Shown piece after piece: positions 8,828-16,950 of a DNA stretch of 35,540 nucleotides. Positions within the stretch are counted from its first letter, which is position 1. Each line of letters starts with the position of its first letter. Both the position numbers and the translations under genes were made by a program. Source of the stretch: an uncultured bacterium (lineage in GTDB: Bacteria > Cloacimonadota > Cloacimonadia > Cloacimonadales > Cloacimonadaceae); contig CALLHY010000001.1 of assembly GCA_938009275.1 (NCBI GenBank), positions 1 to 35,540 of the forward strand. Direction: 5' to 3'. Under the pieces are notes generated by a model. It worked only from the letters and a program-made list of their open reading frames with translations. It made no database searches and was not told where the DNA came from.

Positions 8828-9610
8828 ATGGCACGATACTTAATGAAGCTCTGTTACGATGGCACGGGATATCACGGCTGGCAAAAGCAGCATAATGGCA
8901 TTAGCATCCAATCTGTATTAGAAGATGCTTTGCAACGCTTTGCCCAAACTGATATTCCCATTATTGCAGCAGGCAGAACCGATGCCGGAGTGCATGCTTT
9001 AGCCCAGTATGCCCACTTTGATTATTCTGGCAGCATGCAGCCCTATCAGATGTTACTGGCTTTCCGGCGTTATCTTCCCACAGACATAAAAGTTCTGGAG
9101 ATAAGCAAAGTAAGCCCACACTTAAGTGCCCGCTACCAGGCATATGAACGCAGCTATCGCTATATATTGGCAAAGCGGCGTACACCTTTTAACAGAAATT
9201 ACTCCGGCTATCTTCCGGCAATAAAGCTGGAGCTTGCCCCCATGCAGGAAGCAGCGAAGCGTTTGCTTGGCTCTCATGATTTCTCATCCTTTGGCAGAGC
9301 CAATCCGGAAGTGCCAAACCGCATTTGCGAGCTGAAGTCCTTAGATATTTGCGATCAAGTTGATAGCTTCGTATTTCTTGTAACTGCCGATCGTTTTTTA
9401 CACAACATGGTTCGCCGCATTGTTGGCACTCTGGCGAATATCTCGCATTTTGGGCTGCCTCCAGCTACTATAGATGCCATTCTTAGCGATGCCTGTCCCC
9501 GGCAAAATCTGGTTACCACTGCCCCTGCATCGGGCTTGTACCTTATAGACGTGAAGTATCCAGCATCCTTGCTTGACGAAAGCGGCACACTTGATAATTT
9601 GGAACAATAA
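8828..9610 (+). CDS. truA: tRNA pseudouridine synthase A
   Basis: TruA converts uridines 38-40 of the tRNA anticodon stem-loop to pseudouridine. The 260-residue length is normal. The family signature AAGRTDAGVHALAQ is present, with catalytic Asp52. Other conserved parts are YDGTGYHGWQKQ near the N-terminus, the segment AYERSYRYIL, HDFSSFGRAN, and the C-terminal HNMVRRIVGTLANI. The start lies 2 bp after the preceding stop, with no clear ribosome site, so translation is probably coupled. hisS follows after 12 bp, which gives a small tRNA-related pair. Confidence 0.95.
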   Translation: MARYLMKLCYDGTGYHGWQKQHNGISIQSVLEDALQRFAQTDIPIIAAGRTDAGVHALAQYAHFDYSGSMQPYQMLLAFRRYLPTDIKVLEISKVSPHLSARYQAYERSYRYILAKRRTPFNRNYSGYLPAIKLELAPMQEAAKRLLGSHDFSSFGRANPEVPNRICELKSLDICDQVDSFVFLVTADRFLHNMVRRIVGTLANISHFGLPPATIDAILSDACPRQNLVTTAPASGLYLIDVKYPASLLDESGTLDNLEQ

Positions 9611-9622
9611 GAGGTTTGCAAC

Positions 9623-10885
9623 ATGAAATATAACATTCCCCGTGGAACTTTTGACATCCTGCCCAAGGACAGCTATAAATGGCAATACCTTGCAGATAGC
9701 TTTCGCAAGATTGCTTCGCGCTTCGGCTATGAAGAGATAACCACGCCCATTTTTGAGATGGCAGAGCTGTTTGAACGTAGCTCCGGCGAAAGCTCGGACG
9801 TGGTGCAAAAAGAGATGTACCGCTTTAACGACCGCAAAGACCGCACATTCGCGCTTCGTCCCGAAGGCACAGCCCCAGTGGTGCGTAGCTATGTGGAAAA
9901 CCATCTTGATGTGCTTTCCAGCCGTACAAAGCTTTTCTATATTGGCCCCATGTTTCGCTATGATCGTCCTCAGGCAGGGCGTTATCGTCAATTTTACCAA
10001 TATGGCATAGAGTTTATCGGCAGCAACAATCCATATTATGACGCCGAGGTGATAGCAATTGAGATGCTGTGGCTGATAGAGCTGGGCTTAAACAATGTGC
10101 GCCTTGAGATTAACAGCGTTGGTTGTGCTTCTTGTGCGGCAGATTATGAGGCTGCGTTAAGGGATTTTTACCGGCCTAATCTGGATAAGCTTTGCCCCGA
10201 TTGCCAAAAGCGTTTCGAGCTAAAGCCAAAGCGGTTGCTGGATTGTAAGGTACCATCTTGCAAGGCATTTCGCGAGGGTGCGCCATCGCAGCTAAACTAC
10301 CTGGATGAAGCATGCAAAGAGCATTTTTCTTTGGTGCGTGCCAGCCTGGATGCCATGGGTATTGCCTACACCGTTAATCCCGCTATTGTGCGCGGATTGG
10401 ACTATTATACCAATACCGCGTTTGAGGTAATCTATGATGGCTTGGGAGCGCAGAATTCTCTGGCGGGTGGGGGCAGATACAACGGTTTGATAGAGCAGAT
10501 AGGCGGTAAGTCAATTCCTGCTATCGGTTTTGCAGGTGGCTTTGAACGGCTGCTTTTGGCCCTGGAGCAAGAGGGAGCGTCGCTTGGCTCGCGAAGTGTT
10601 CCCGATGCCTATCTCGTTTGTTTGGGCGATAAGGCAAGAAGCGGCATAATGCCATATCTGAATGCCCTGCGCAGCAAAGGGCTATTTGTGGACTATGATC
10701 CTGACAAAAGCTCGCTAAAAGCGCAGTTCAAGGCTGCTGATAACAGCGGAGCACGCTTTGCGATAATAGTTGGTGATAGCGAACTGGAAGCCGGGAAGAT
10801 AAACCTGAAGAATCTGCAAAGCGGGGAGCAGCAAACTCTTCCGCTGGACGGGGGAGAGGCAGCAATGCAGGCAATAAACCGCTAA
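9623..10885 (+). CDS. hisS: Histidyl-tRNA synthetase
   Basis: This class II aminoacyl-tRNA synthetase charges tRNA-His. The 420-residue length is typical of bacterial HisRS. Visible signatures are the opening PRGTFDILP, class II motif 2 (FRYDRPQAGRYRQF within MFRYDRPQ...GIEFIG), the histidine-binding loop GLDYYTNTAFEV, motif 3 (IPAIGFAGGFERLLLAL) and an anticodon-binding C-terminal domain (~325-420). The insertion around residues 165-215 carries several Cys residues (CASCAADY, CPDCQKRF, CKVPSCKAF), which suggests a Zn-binding knuckle, common in some HisRS. An AAGAGG site precedes the ATG. A hairpin terminator follows at 10917. Confidence 0.97.
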   Translation: MKYNIPRGTFDILPKDSYKWQYLADSFRKIASRFGYEEITTPIFEMAELFERSSGESSDVVQKEMYRFNDRKDRTFALRPEGTAPVVRSYVENHLDVLSSRTKLFYIGPMFRYDRPQAGRYRQFYQYGIEFIGSNNPYYDAEVIAIEMLWLIELGLNNVRLEINSVGCASCAADYEAALRDFYRPNLDKLCPDCQKRFELKPKRLLDCKVPSCKAFREGAPSQLNYLDEACKEHFSLVRASLDAMGIAYTVNPAIVRGLDYYTNTAFEVIYDGLGAQNSLAGGGRYNGLIEQIGGKSIPAIGFAGGFERLLLALEQEGASLGSRSVPDAYLVCLGDKARSGIMPYLNALRSKGLFVDYDPDKSSLKAQFKAADNSGARFAIIVGDSELEAGKINLKNLQSGEQQTLPLDGGEAAMQAINR

Positions 10886-10916
10886 ACGCCATATTATCAA
10901 CCATATAATACACTTC

Positions 10917-10944
10917 AAAACCGGATGCGTAGCCTTCCGGTTTT
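10917..10944 (+). terminator. Rho-independent terminator after hisS
   Basis: A perfect 9-bp stem (AAAACCGGA / TCCGGTTTT) with a 10-nt loop is followed by CATTTT. It lies 32 bp after the hisS stop. The A run on the left arm means it could also work on the minus strand against the convergent phosphomannomutase transcript. Confidence 0.75.
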
Positions 10945-10981
10945 CATTTTACCTCCATAAGAGCATTGCATAATCTGGAAC

Positions 10982-11022
10982 GCCGAATTGATTCGGCTGG
11001 AATAGCCAGATTTATCTGGCTA
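10982..11022. repeat. Two adjacent perfect hairpins
   Basis: GCCGAAT-TG-ATTCGGC (10982-10997) is followed 5 bp later by TAGCCAGAT-TT-ATCTGGCTA (11003-11022), both perfect with 2-nt centres. They lie after the hisS terminator and have no T tract, so they are unlikely to be ordinary terminators. Confidence 0.7.
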
Positions 11023-11171
11023 GCAGGCGATAAGGTAATCTCAATAAGTGATTTGTTTAGCCTTTATATTGGATAAATCCGGTGATCCAACTGGCTGAAT
11101 CCAGTGTTCCATTAATGTGCAATGATCTTTCCATGCGCTTCCCTTGCTTCTCGAAGCTGCGTTGAAAGAGA

Positions 11172-11219
11172 GTTCATCGGGGACTGAACGGGCAAAAGCC
11201 CGATGAACCTCCGATGAAC
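11172..11219. repeat. Inverted repeat with an extra direct copy
   Basis: GTTCATCGGG (11172-11181) pairs perfectly with CCCGATGAAC (11199-11208) across 17 nt. A further CCGATGAAC copy follows at 11211-11219 and could pair with the left arm instead. No T tract follows. Confidence 0.65.
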
Positions 11220-11270
11220 CCCAGAGCGATTGTGCTTCGGCAAAGAGGGATGAAGCAGCAAAACAAAGAT

Positions 11271-11332
11271 GGCGGAACACCTATCCACAATGAGCTGTAA
11301 TATGTAACTCATTGCAGGACAGGCGTTCCGCC
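11271..11332. repeat. Long imperfect hairpin element
   Basis: Outer arms GGCGGAAC (11271-11278) and GTTCCGCC (11325-11332) pair perfectly. Inside them CAATGAG (11288-11294) pairs with CTCATTG (11308-11314), and CCT/AGG and TCC/GGA words lie at near-matching positions between. Together this makes a bulged 62-nt hairpin. It belongs to no gene. Confidence 0.65.
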
Positions 11333-11341
11333 CAATATGTC

Positions 11342-11419
11342 AGTGCGTAGCGCACTCAACGTCTTACGCTTAACGTCCAACGTCTAACTTCTAACGTCTA
11401 ACGCTTAACGTCTAACGTG
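11342..11419. repeat. Short hairpin plus nine heptad tandem repeats
   Basis: AGTGCG-TAG-CGCACT (11342-11356) leads straight into nine 7-bp units with consensus TAACGTC (11357-11419). The units in order differ from consensus at no more than two or three positions (CAACGTC, TTACGCT, TAACGTC, CAACGTC, TAACTTC, TAACGTC, TAACGCT, TAACGTC, TAACGTG). The array ends 3 bp before the stop codon of the phosphomannomutase gene, so it lies in that gene's 3' untranslated region. Confidence 0.85.
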
Positions 11420-11422
11420 CTC

Positions 11423-12775
11423 TTACAAATACTTGTTTATCTTTCCTTCCACCAAAGCTTGGATTTCTTTCATGCGGGCTTCGGAAACAGCTTCATAGCG
11501 GGTTACCAGCACCGGAGTTGTGTTGGAGGCGCGAATTAAACCCCAGCCATCGGGAAAGGTGATGCGCGCACCGTCGATGTCATTCACATTGTATCCTTCG
11601 GTTTTAAACTCGTTACAAACCTTGGCAACTAACCCGAACTTCTGATCGTCTGGACATTTGGTGTGCAGCTCGGGAGTGTTATACATCTTGGGTTGGTCGG
11701 CAAGGTAGCTACTAACGGGTGCACTGGTTTTAGACACAATCTCTACGAAACGGCAGCTTACATAAATGGCATCGTCATAGCCGAGGTAGCGGTCGCCAAG
11801 GAATACATGACCGCTCATTTCGCCGGCGAAATCAACCCCTGCTTCCTTCATATACATCTTTATGTTGGCGTGTCCAGTCTTATACATAATCGGGATGCCG
11901 CCATGCTTTTCTATGTCGTCAAACAGGTTTTTGGAGCATTTGACGTCGGCTATTACTTTCTTGCCGGGATTGGCTTTCAGATAATCACGCGCGAGGATGT
12001 TCAGTATCTGATCACCAAACAGCATCTTGCCGTTCTCGTCCACCACGCCAATGCGATCGGAATCGCCATCCAGCCCAACTCCAAGCTCATATTCGGCGGC
12101 AACCACAGCGCGGGATAGATCCACCATGTTTTTCTCTACGGTAGGGTCGGGATGATGGTTCGGGAAGTCTCCATCCGGCTCGCAATACATTTCTATCACC
12201 TCGCAACCCAGCCTGCGCAATATCTCTGGCAGATATGGGCCGCCCATGCCGTTTCCACCATCAACGATTACCTTTACGGGACGCTCAAGCTTAACGCTTT
12301 CCACAATGTAGTCCATGTATTCGCTATCCATGCTATGGTAATGGAAGTGTTCTCCTTTACCGGAGCTAAATTCACCACTTTGGATTATCTTTAGCACTTC
12401 CTGCAGTTCTTCGGCATACACACTGCCCAGGCCGATGTTCAGCTTGCAGCCGTTGTATTGGGAGGGGTTATGACTTGCGGTAATCATTGCGCCTGCATCC
12501 TTGTCCAGCCGCCAGATGGCGAAGTATAGCACAGGTGTGGCAACAATGCCAATGTCATAAATATCACATCCGGCTTCCATTGCGCCATTTGTAAAGGCTT
12601 GCATAAAGCCCTTGGTGCTGTGTCGGGCGTCGCCACCTATAACGATGCTCTTTAGTCCTTTTTTGTTCAAATATGTTCCAAAGCCTTTACCTATAAGGTA
12701 GTAAGACTCTTCATTCAGTTCTTCATTCACTATGCCGCGGATATCATACTGGCGGAAAACTTGTGCTTTAATCAT
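11423..12775 (-). CDS. manB: Phosphomannomutase/phosphoglucomutase
   Basis: This enzyme interconverts hexose 6- and 1-phosphates and feeds nucleotide-sugar synthesis for envelope polysaccharides. The 450-residue length fits the alpha-D-phosphohexomutase family. The phosphoserine loop is TASHNPSQYNG with Ser101, the metal loop is GLDGDSDRIG (Asp236, Asp238, Asp240), the sugar-binding loop is GEMSGHVF, and the C-terminal phosphate-binding part is RASNTTPVLVTRYEA. The opening FRQYDIRGIVNEEL is typical of dual-specificity PMM/PGM enzymes, but sequence alone does not fix the sugar. The gene is third in an operon, 15 bp after rdgB, with an AGGAG ribosome site. Heptad repeats lie directly after its stop codon. 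The symbol is given by family; algC or pgm would also serve. Confidence 0.93.
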   Translation of the reverse strand: MIKAQVFRQYDIRGIVNEELNEESYYLIGKGFGTYLNKKGLKSIVIGGDARHSTKGFMQAFTNGAMEAGCDIYDIGIVATPVLYFAIWRLDKDAGAMITASHNPSQYNGCKLNIGLGSVYAEELQEVLKIIQSGEFSSGKGEHFHYHSMDSEYMDYIVESVKLERPVKVIVDGGNGMGGPYLPEILRRLGCEVIEMYCEPDGDFPNHHPDPTVEKNMVDLSRAVVAAEYELGVGLDGDSDRIGVVDENGKMLFGDQILNILARDYLKANPGKKVIADVKCSKNLFDDIEKHGGIPIMYKTGHANIKMYMKEAGVDFAGEMSGHVFLGDRYLGYDDAIYVSCRFVEIVSKTSAPVSSYLADQPKMYNTPELHTKCPDDQKFGLVAKVCNEFKTEGYNVNDIDGARITFPDGWGLIRASNTTPVLVTRYEAVSEARMKEIQALVEGKINKYL

Positions 12776-12790
12776 GTTAACTCCTATAAA

Positions 12791-13387
12791 TTACAAATCC
12801 ATATTTACTATGCTCTTCAAGATGGGAACCATGGCTTCCATAGCTTTGGCTCGGTGAGATATCTGGTTTTTGGTGATGGAGTCCATCTCCGCATAGGAAA
12901 CGCCATTTATCTCGAATATGCTGTCGTAGCCAAAGCCGCTGTTACCTCGCTCGCTATTGGTTATGTTTCCTTCGATGCAGCCTTCTACAACCGCCAGAAT
13001 CCCTTCGGGGGCAGCCAATGCCATGGCAGTTTTGAAACTTGCTTTGCGATTGCTTGTTCCTTGAAGCATGGCAAGTACTTTATTGCGGTTATCGGCATAG
13101 CTGCATCCTTCTCCGGCAAAGCGAGCCGCATACACGCCTGGCTGGCCATTAAGGGCATCTATAAACAAGCCTGTATCGTCGGCAACAGCCAAAAGGCCAC
13201 TATGCTTGGCAGCTTCCAATGCCTTTTTCATGGCATTACCTGCAATGCTGTCTTGATCTTCAATTGTAGGAGGCAGCAGCGGAAACTCGCTAAGGATATG
13301 CAAATTAAGCGGCAATCCGGCAAGCAAGGTTTTCAGTTCTTCCAGTTTATCGGGGTTGTTAGATGCTATTAGAACCTCGTTTATCAT
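12791..13387 (-). CDS. rdgB: Non-canonical purine NTP pyrophosphatase (RdgB/HAM1)
   Basis: RdgB hydrolyses dITP, ITP and XTP to monophosphates and so keeps deaminated purines out of DNA and RNA. The 198-residue length is normal. Conserved segments are LIASNNPDKLEELKTLL at the N-terminus, VADDTGLFIDALNGQPGVYAARFAG (nucleotide and metal site), GFGYDSIF, and ISHRAKAM at the C-terminus. Its ATG lies immediately next to the stop codon of the upstream DUF1232 gene with no gap, so translation is coupled. The pairing with a phosphohexomutase and a DUF1232 protein looks like simple operon sharing rather than a pathway. Confidence 0.94.
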   Translation of the reverse strand: MINEVLIASNNPDKLEELKTLLAGLPLNLHILSEFPLLPPTIEDQDSIAGNAMKKALEAAKHSGLLAVADDTGLFIDALNGQPGVYAARFAGEGCSYADNRNKVLAMLQGTSNRKASFKTAMALAAPEGILAVVEGCIEGNITNSERGNSGFGYDSIFEINGVSYAEMDSITKNQISHRAKAMEAMVPILKSIVNMDL

Positions 13388-13909
13388 TTACTTACTTGCC
13401 AACCACTTCTTGATGCGTTGCAGAATGTTCTTATCCAGAAAAGCTTCTGCAGTGGCAGTTACTTTCTTCATTTGGTCTAACACTTCGCCTTCGCCGCTCC
13501 AGTTATCAGACAACACCTTAGGATCGATTTGGTTTAATATCATGTTCAGCCCCATTACCACCAACACCAGATCGTCCACCTGGCCTATGATTGGGATGAA
13601 GTCAGGGATAATGTCTATGGGCATAATAACGTATGCAACCACTGCTCCGGCTAAAAGCTTCTGCTTGGACGGCACTCTCTTGTCGATTGCCAACCTGCAT
13701 ACCAGGATGAAGAAATCAGGCAGGAGGAACAGGTATTCACCCAACTTTCCACCAATTGAACCGCCTTTATTTTGGGTCCATCCTTTGGCTTTTTTGCGCA
13801 GGTCTTCATAAAACTTCAGCTTGTCTGCATCCACATCTACGATGCGTTCTTTCATCTGTTCCTGCTCTTCTGCGGGGATCTCGCGACCATTAAGTATATC
13901 TTCATTCAT
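13388..13909 (-). CDS. DUF1232/YkvA-like membrane protein
   Basis: A 173-residue protein whose middle (about residues 80-130) carries the DUF1232 signature, LLAGAVVAYVIMPIDIIPDFIPIIGQVDDLVLV, a membrane hairpin known from YkvA-type proteins of unknown function. The N-terminus is acidic and helical; the C-terminus (EAFLDKNILQRIKKWL) is amphipathic. A longer frame begins 14 codons upstream, at 13951, but I chose the ATG at 13909 because GGAGG (13916-13920) lies 6 nt before it and the upstream start has none. It is the first gene of the DUF1232-rdgB-manB operon. A CACAAT-N8-ATTGTG inverted repeat lies 17 bp upstream of the start. Confidence 0.85.
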   Translation of the reverse strand: MNEDILNGREIPAEEQEQMKERIVDVDADKLKFYEDLRKKAKGWTQNKGGSIGGKLGEYLFLLPDFFILVCRLAIDKRVPSKQKLLAGAVVAYVIMPIDIIPDFIPIIGQVDDLVLVVMGLNMILNQIDPKVLSDNWSGEGEVLDQMKKVTATAEAFLDKNILQRIKKWLASK

Positions 13910-13926
13910 AATATACCTCCATTTAC

Positions 13927-13946
13927 CACAATTTAACTCGATTGTG
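13927..13946. promoter_or_regulatory. Small inverted repeat upstream of the DUF1232-rdgB-manB operon
   Basis: CACAAT (13927-13932) and ATTGTG (13941-13946) form a perfect 6-bp dyad across 8 nt, in the position expected for an operator or 5' leader hairpin. No regulator is linked to it, and a dyad this short can arise by chance. Confidence 0.2.
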
Positions 13947-13994
13947 TGCAAGTCAAGTTATTTGTTGTGCACATAAATATGTACGGGTATGCAA

Positions 13995-14016
13995 AACGCC
14001 GGACGAATCCGGCGTT
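13995..14016 (-). terminator. Terminator of ppdK with TTCG tetraloop
   Basis: A perfect 9-bp stem, read on the minus strand as AACGCCGGA-TTCG-TCCGGCGTT and followed by TTGCATAC, starts 26 bp past the ppdK stop. The TTCG loop is the stable UUCG tetraloop class in RNA, though the closing pair is A-U, not C-G. The T tract is short (GTTTTGC), so termination may be partial. Confidence 0.8.
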
Positions 14017-14042
14017 ATATATGACACTATTATCGAATGATA

Positions 14043-16766
14043 TTAGTCGTTAATTGCTGCAATAGCTGCTGCTAAACGGGCAATCGGAACGCGGTAGGGT
14101 GAGCAACTTACGTAGTTCATGCCAACACTGTGACAAAATTCCACGCTGCTGGGTTCGCCACCATGCTCGCCACATATGCCCACCTTAAGATTCGGGCGGG
14201 TGCTGCGGCCACGTTCGGTTCCCATTTTCACCAATTGACCCACGCCTTCTCTATCCAGAATCTGGAAGGGATCGTGTTTCAAGAGGTTCTTATTGATGTA
14301 GATGGGAAGGAAGGTGCCGGCGTCATCGCGTGAGTAACCAAAGGTCATCTGAGTAAGATCGTTGGTACCAAAGCTGAAGAACTCGGCACGCACGGCAATC
14401 TTATCTGCTGTAAGGGCAGCGCGGGGAATCTCGATCATGGTGCCTACCAGATAGTCCACCTTGTCGTTCTTCTCTGCGAATACCTTCTCGGCTACGGTGC
14501 GGATAATGTCTTCCTGCATCTCGAATTCGGCAACGGTTCCCACCAGCGGGATCATTATTTCCGGAAGCACATTTACACCGCGGGATTTAACTGCCAGAGC
14601 AGCTTCAATAATGGCGCGGGCTTGCATTTCGGTGATCTCGGGATAGGTGTTGCCCAAACGGCAGCCACGATGTCCCAGCATGGGGTTAAATTCGTGCAGG
14701 GAGGCTACGCGCTGTTGCACTTTAGCAAGGCTGAGTCCCAGTTCATTGGCAATTTCTTGCTGAGCATCTTCCTCATGAGGCACAAACTCGTGCAAGGGCG
14801 GGTCTAAGAGGCGGACGGTTACGGGGAAGCCGTTCATGGCAGTAAAGATGCCTTCAAAATCTGCACGCTGCATAGGCAAGAGCTTATCCAGAGCCAGTCT
14901 GCGTCCCTTTTCGTCGTCGGCAAGAATCATCTCACGCATGGCTTTGATGCGATCGCCTTCAAAGAACATGTGTTCGGTGCGGCAAAGTCCAATGCCCTGT
15001 GCGCCAAAGTTGCGAGCCACTGCTGCATCTTTGGGTGTATCGGCATTGGTGCGCACTTTCATGCGGGTATATTTATCGGCAAGCTGCATTATGGCACCAA
15101 AATCGCCACTAAGCTCGGGATCCTGAGTCTCCACTTTGCCTTCTAATATCTTACCTGTGCTTCCGTTCAAGGACACCCAATCGCCTTCTTTATAAACGGT
15201 TCCATTAACAGTCATAGTTCTAGCTTTGTAGTCTATCACCAAGGCTCCGGCACCCGACACGCAGCACTTGCCCATTCCACGGGCAACCACAGCAGCGTGG
15301 GAAGTCATTCCGCCACGAGCGGTAAGGATGCCCTGTGCAACATTCATGCCGCGCAGGTCTTCCGGGGAGGTCTCAATACGTACCAGGATTACCTTTTTGC
15401 CGGCAGCAGCCCATTCTTCGGCATCATCGGCGAAGAATACAATCTGTCCGGTGGCAGCACCTGGGGATGCGGGAAGTCCAGAGGCAATAATCTTAGCTCC
15501 GGCAAGGCCTTCTTTGGTGAAAACAGGGTGCAGAAGTTCATCGAGCTTAGCAGGTTCCAAGCGGTTCAGGCAGGTCTTTTCGTCTATCATGCCTTCACGC
15601 AGCATATCCATGGCTATCTTAACCATGGCTGCTCCGGTGCGCTTGCCATTACGGGTTTGAAGCATCCAAAGCTTGTTATCCTGAATGGTGAATTCCATGT
15701 CTTGCATATCTTTTGAGTGTTGCTCCAGCTTTTGCTGAATACTGAACAGCTCTTGATATACTACGGGCATGGCTTCTTCAAGTGATGGGAACCTGGCAGC
15801 GCGTTCTTCTTCGGACACTTTTGCCAAAACTGCCCAGCGTTGTGAGCCTATCTTGGTAATCTGCTGAGGAGTGCGGATACCGGCAACCACGTCTTCGCCC
15901 TGGGCGTTGATGAGGTATTCGCCATTAAAGAGGTTTTCACCGGTGGCGGCATCGCGGGAGAAGGCAACGCCTGTGGCACTGGTTGTGCCCATATTGCCAA
16001 ACACCATTGCCTGCACGTTAACAGCGGTTCCCCATTCATCGGGGATGTTATTTAGCTGGCGATAGAATACTGCGCGGTCGTTATTCCAGCTATCGAAAAC
16101 GGCAAACACTGCGCCCCAAAGCTGATCCCAGGGGTTATCGGGGAAGTCGTGACCGGTGTTGTCTTTCACTGCTTTCTTGAATAGGCTTACCAGATTCTTT
16201 AGATCTTCAGCGCTTAGGTCGAGATCGTTTTCCACGCCTTTTTCTTTCTTCATGTGGTGAATTATTACTTCAAATGGATCTTCTTCTTCTTTGCTGGTAG
16301 GCTTCAGACCTAGCACAACGTCGCCATACATCTGCACGAAACGGCGATAGCTGTCCCATGCAAAGCGTTCATTACCTGTCTTTTTTATTATGCCCTGCAC
16401 AGCAGAGTCGTTCATGCCGAGATTCAGGATGGTATCCATCATACCGGGCATGGAAGCGCGTGAGCCGGAACGCACGGAAACCAAGAGGGGGTTTTCGTTC
16501 GAGCCGAACTGCATACCCATGATGTCTTCCACGTACTTAACAGCAGCTTCAACTTCGCTCGTAAGCAATGCTTTCAGTTTGTCGGCACCAAGCTGATTAT
16601 ACTCGGTGCAGGCTTCTGTAGTAATGGTAAATCCGGGAGGAACCGGCACACCAATAAGATTCATCTCGGCAAGGTTGGCACCTTTTCCGCCGAGCAGGTT
16701 TTTCATGTCTGCTTTTCCTTCGGCCTTTCCGTTTCCGAAAAGGTAAACACGTTTAACTTCAGTCAT
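14043..16766 (-). CDS. ppdK: Pyruvate, phosphate dikinase
   Basis: PPDK interconverts pyruvate + ATP + Pi and PEP + AMP + PPi. In anaerobes it often works in glycolysis with PPi or in making PEP from amino-acid-derived pyruvate. The 907 residues cover the whole enzyme: an N-terminal ATP-grasp nucleotide domain (LGGKGANLAEM, VSVRSGSRASMPGMMDTILNLG), the central phosphohistidine domain with GGMTSHAAVVARGMGK (His490), and the C-terminal PEP/pyruvate TIM barrel with GLCRTEHMF, MIEIPRAAL, FSFGTNDLTQMTFGYSRDD and the catalytic Cys in GICGEHGGEP. GGAGG lies 4 nt before the ATG. No PPDK regulatory protein gene is adjacent. It is a single-gene unit with its own terminator. Confidence 0.97.
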   Translation of the reverse strand: MTEVKRVYLFGNGKAEGKADMKNLLGGKGANLAEMNLIGVPVPPGFTITTEACTEYNQLGADKLKALLTSEVEAAVKYVEDIMGMQFGSNENPLLVSVRSGSRASMPGMMDTILNLGMNDSAVQGIIKKTGNERFAWDSYRRFVQMYGDVVLGLKPTSKEEEDPFEVIIHHMKKEKGVENDLDLSAEDLKNLVSLFKKAVKDNTGHDFPDNPWDQLWGAVFAVFDSWNNDRAVFYRQLNNIPDEWGTAVNVQAMVFGNMGTTSATGVAFSRDAATGENLFNGEYLINAQGEDVVAGIRTPQQITKIGSQRWAVLAKVSEEERAARFPSLEEAMPVVYQELFSIQQKLEQHSKDMQDMEFTIQDNKLWMLQTRNGKRTGAAMVKIAMDMLREGMIDEKTCLNRLEPAKLDELLHPVFTKEGLAGAKIIASGLPASPGAATGQIVFFADDAEEWAAAGKKVILVRIETSPEDLRGMNVAQGILTARGGMTSHAAVVARGMGKCCVSGAGALVIDYKARTMTVNGTVYKEGDWVSLNGSTGKILEGKVETQDPELSGDFGAIMQLADKYTRMKVRTNADTPKDAAVARNFGAQGIGLCRTEHMFFEGDRIKAMREMILADDEKGRRLALDKLLPMQRADFEGIFTAMNGFPVTVRLLDPPLHEFVPHEEDAQQEIANELGLSLAKVQQRVASLHEFNPMLGHRGCRLGNTYPEITEMQARAIIEAALAVKSRGVNVLPEIMIPLVGTVAEFEMQEDIIRTVAEKVFAEKNDKVDYLVGTMIEIPRAALTADKIAVRAEFFSFGTNDLTQMTFGYSRDDAGTFLPIYINKNLLKHDPFQILDREGVGQLVKMGTERGRSTRPNLKVGICGEHGGEPSSVEFCHSVGMNYVSCSPYRVPIARLAAAIAAIND

Positions 16767-16899
16767 TTATCCTCCATGATAATGCATTAGTATTTATTTA
16801 TTCACAATGTACCATCTTCTATTGATGCTCAATTTTGTCAACTGCTTTATCATTATATTGGTGCATCTCTTTTGCATCCTGCTAAGGGCAGTATCTATT

Positions 16900-16919
16900 T
16901 GGCAGAGCGAAGTCTGCCA
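16900..16919 (-). terminator. Weak candidate terminator for the propeller protein gene
   Basis: TGGCAGA (16900-16906) and TCTGCCA (16913-16919) form a perfect 7-bp stem with a 6-nt loop, 32 bp beyond the minus-strand stop at 16951. No T tract follows on the minus strand, so this may be only a 3'-end stabilising hairpin. Confidence 0.35.
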
Positions 16920-16950
16920 CACAATTGCACAAATCAATCAGATAGGATTA

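Noticed and set aside
11041..11312. Minus-strand open frames of 66-79 codons between hisS and manB
   Set aside because: They run through several inverted repeats, have no ribosome site and resemble no known protein; the frames are by-products of a non-coding region.
11271..11332. Possible integron attC site
   Set aside because: The outer arms end in AAC and start with GTT as attC sites do, but the conserved RYYYAAC/GTTRRRY cores are not met and there is no integrase or cassette series.
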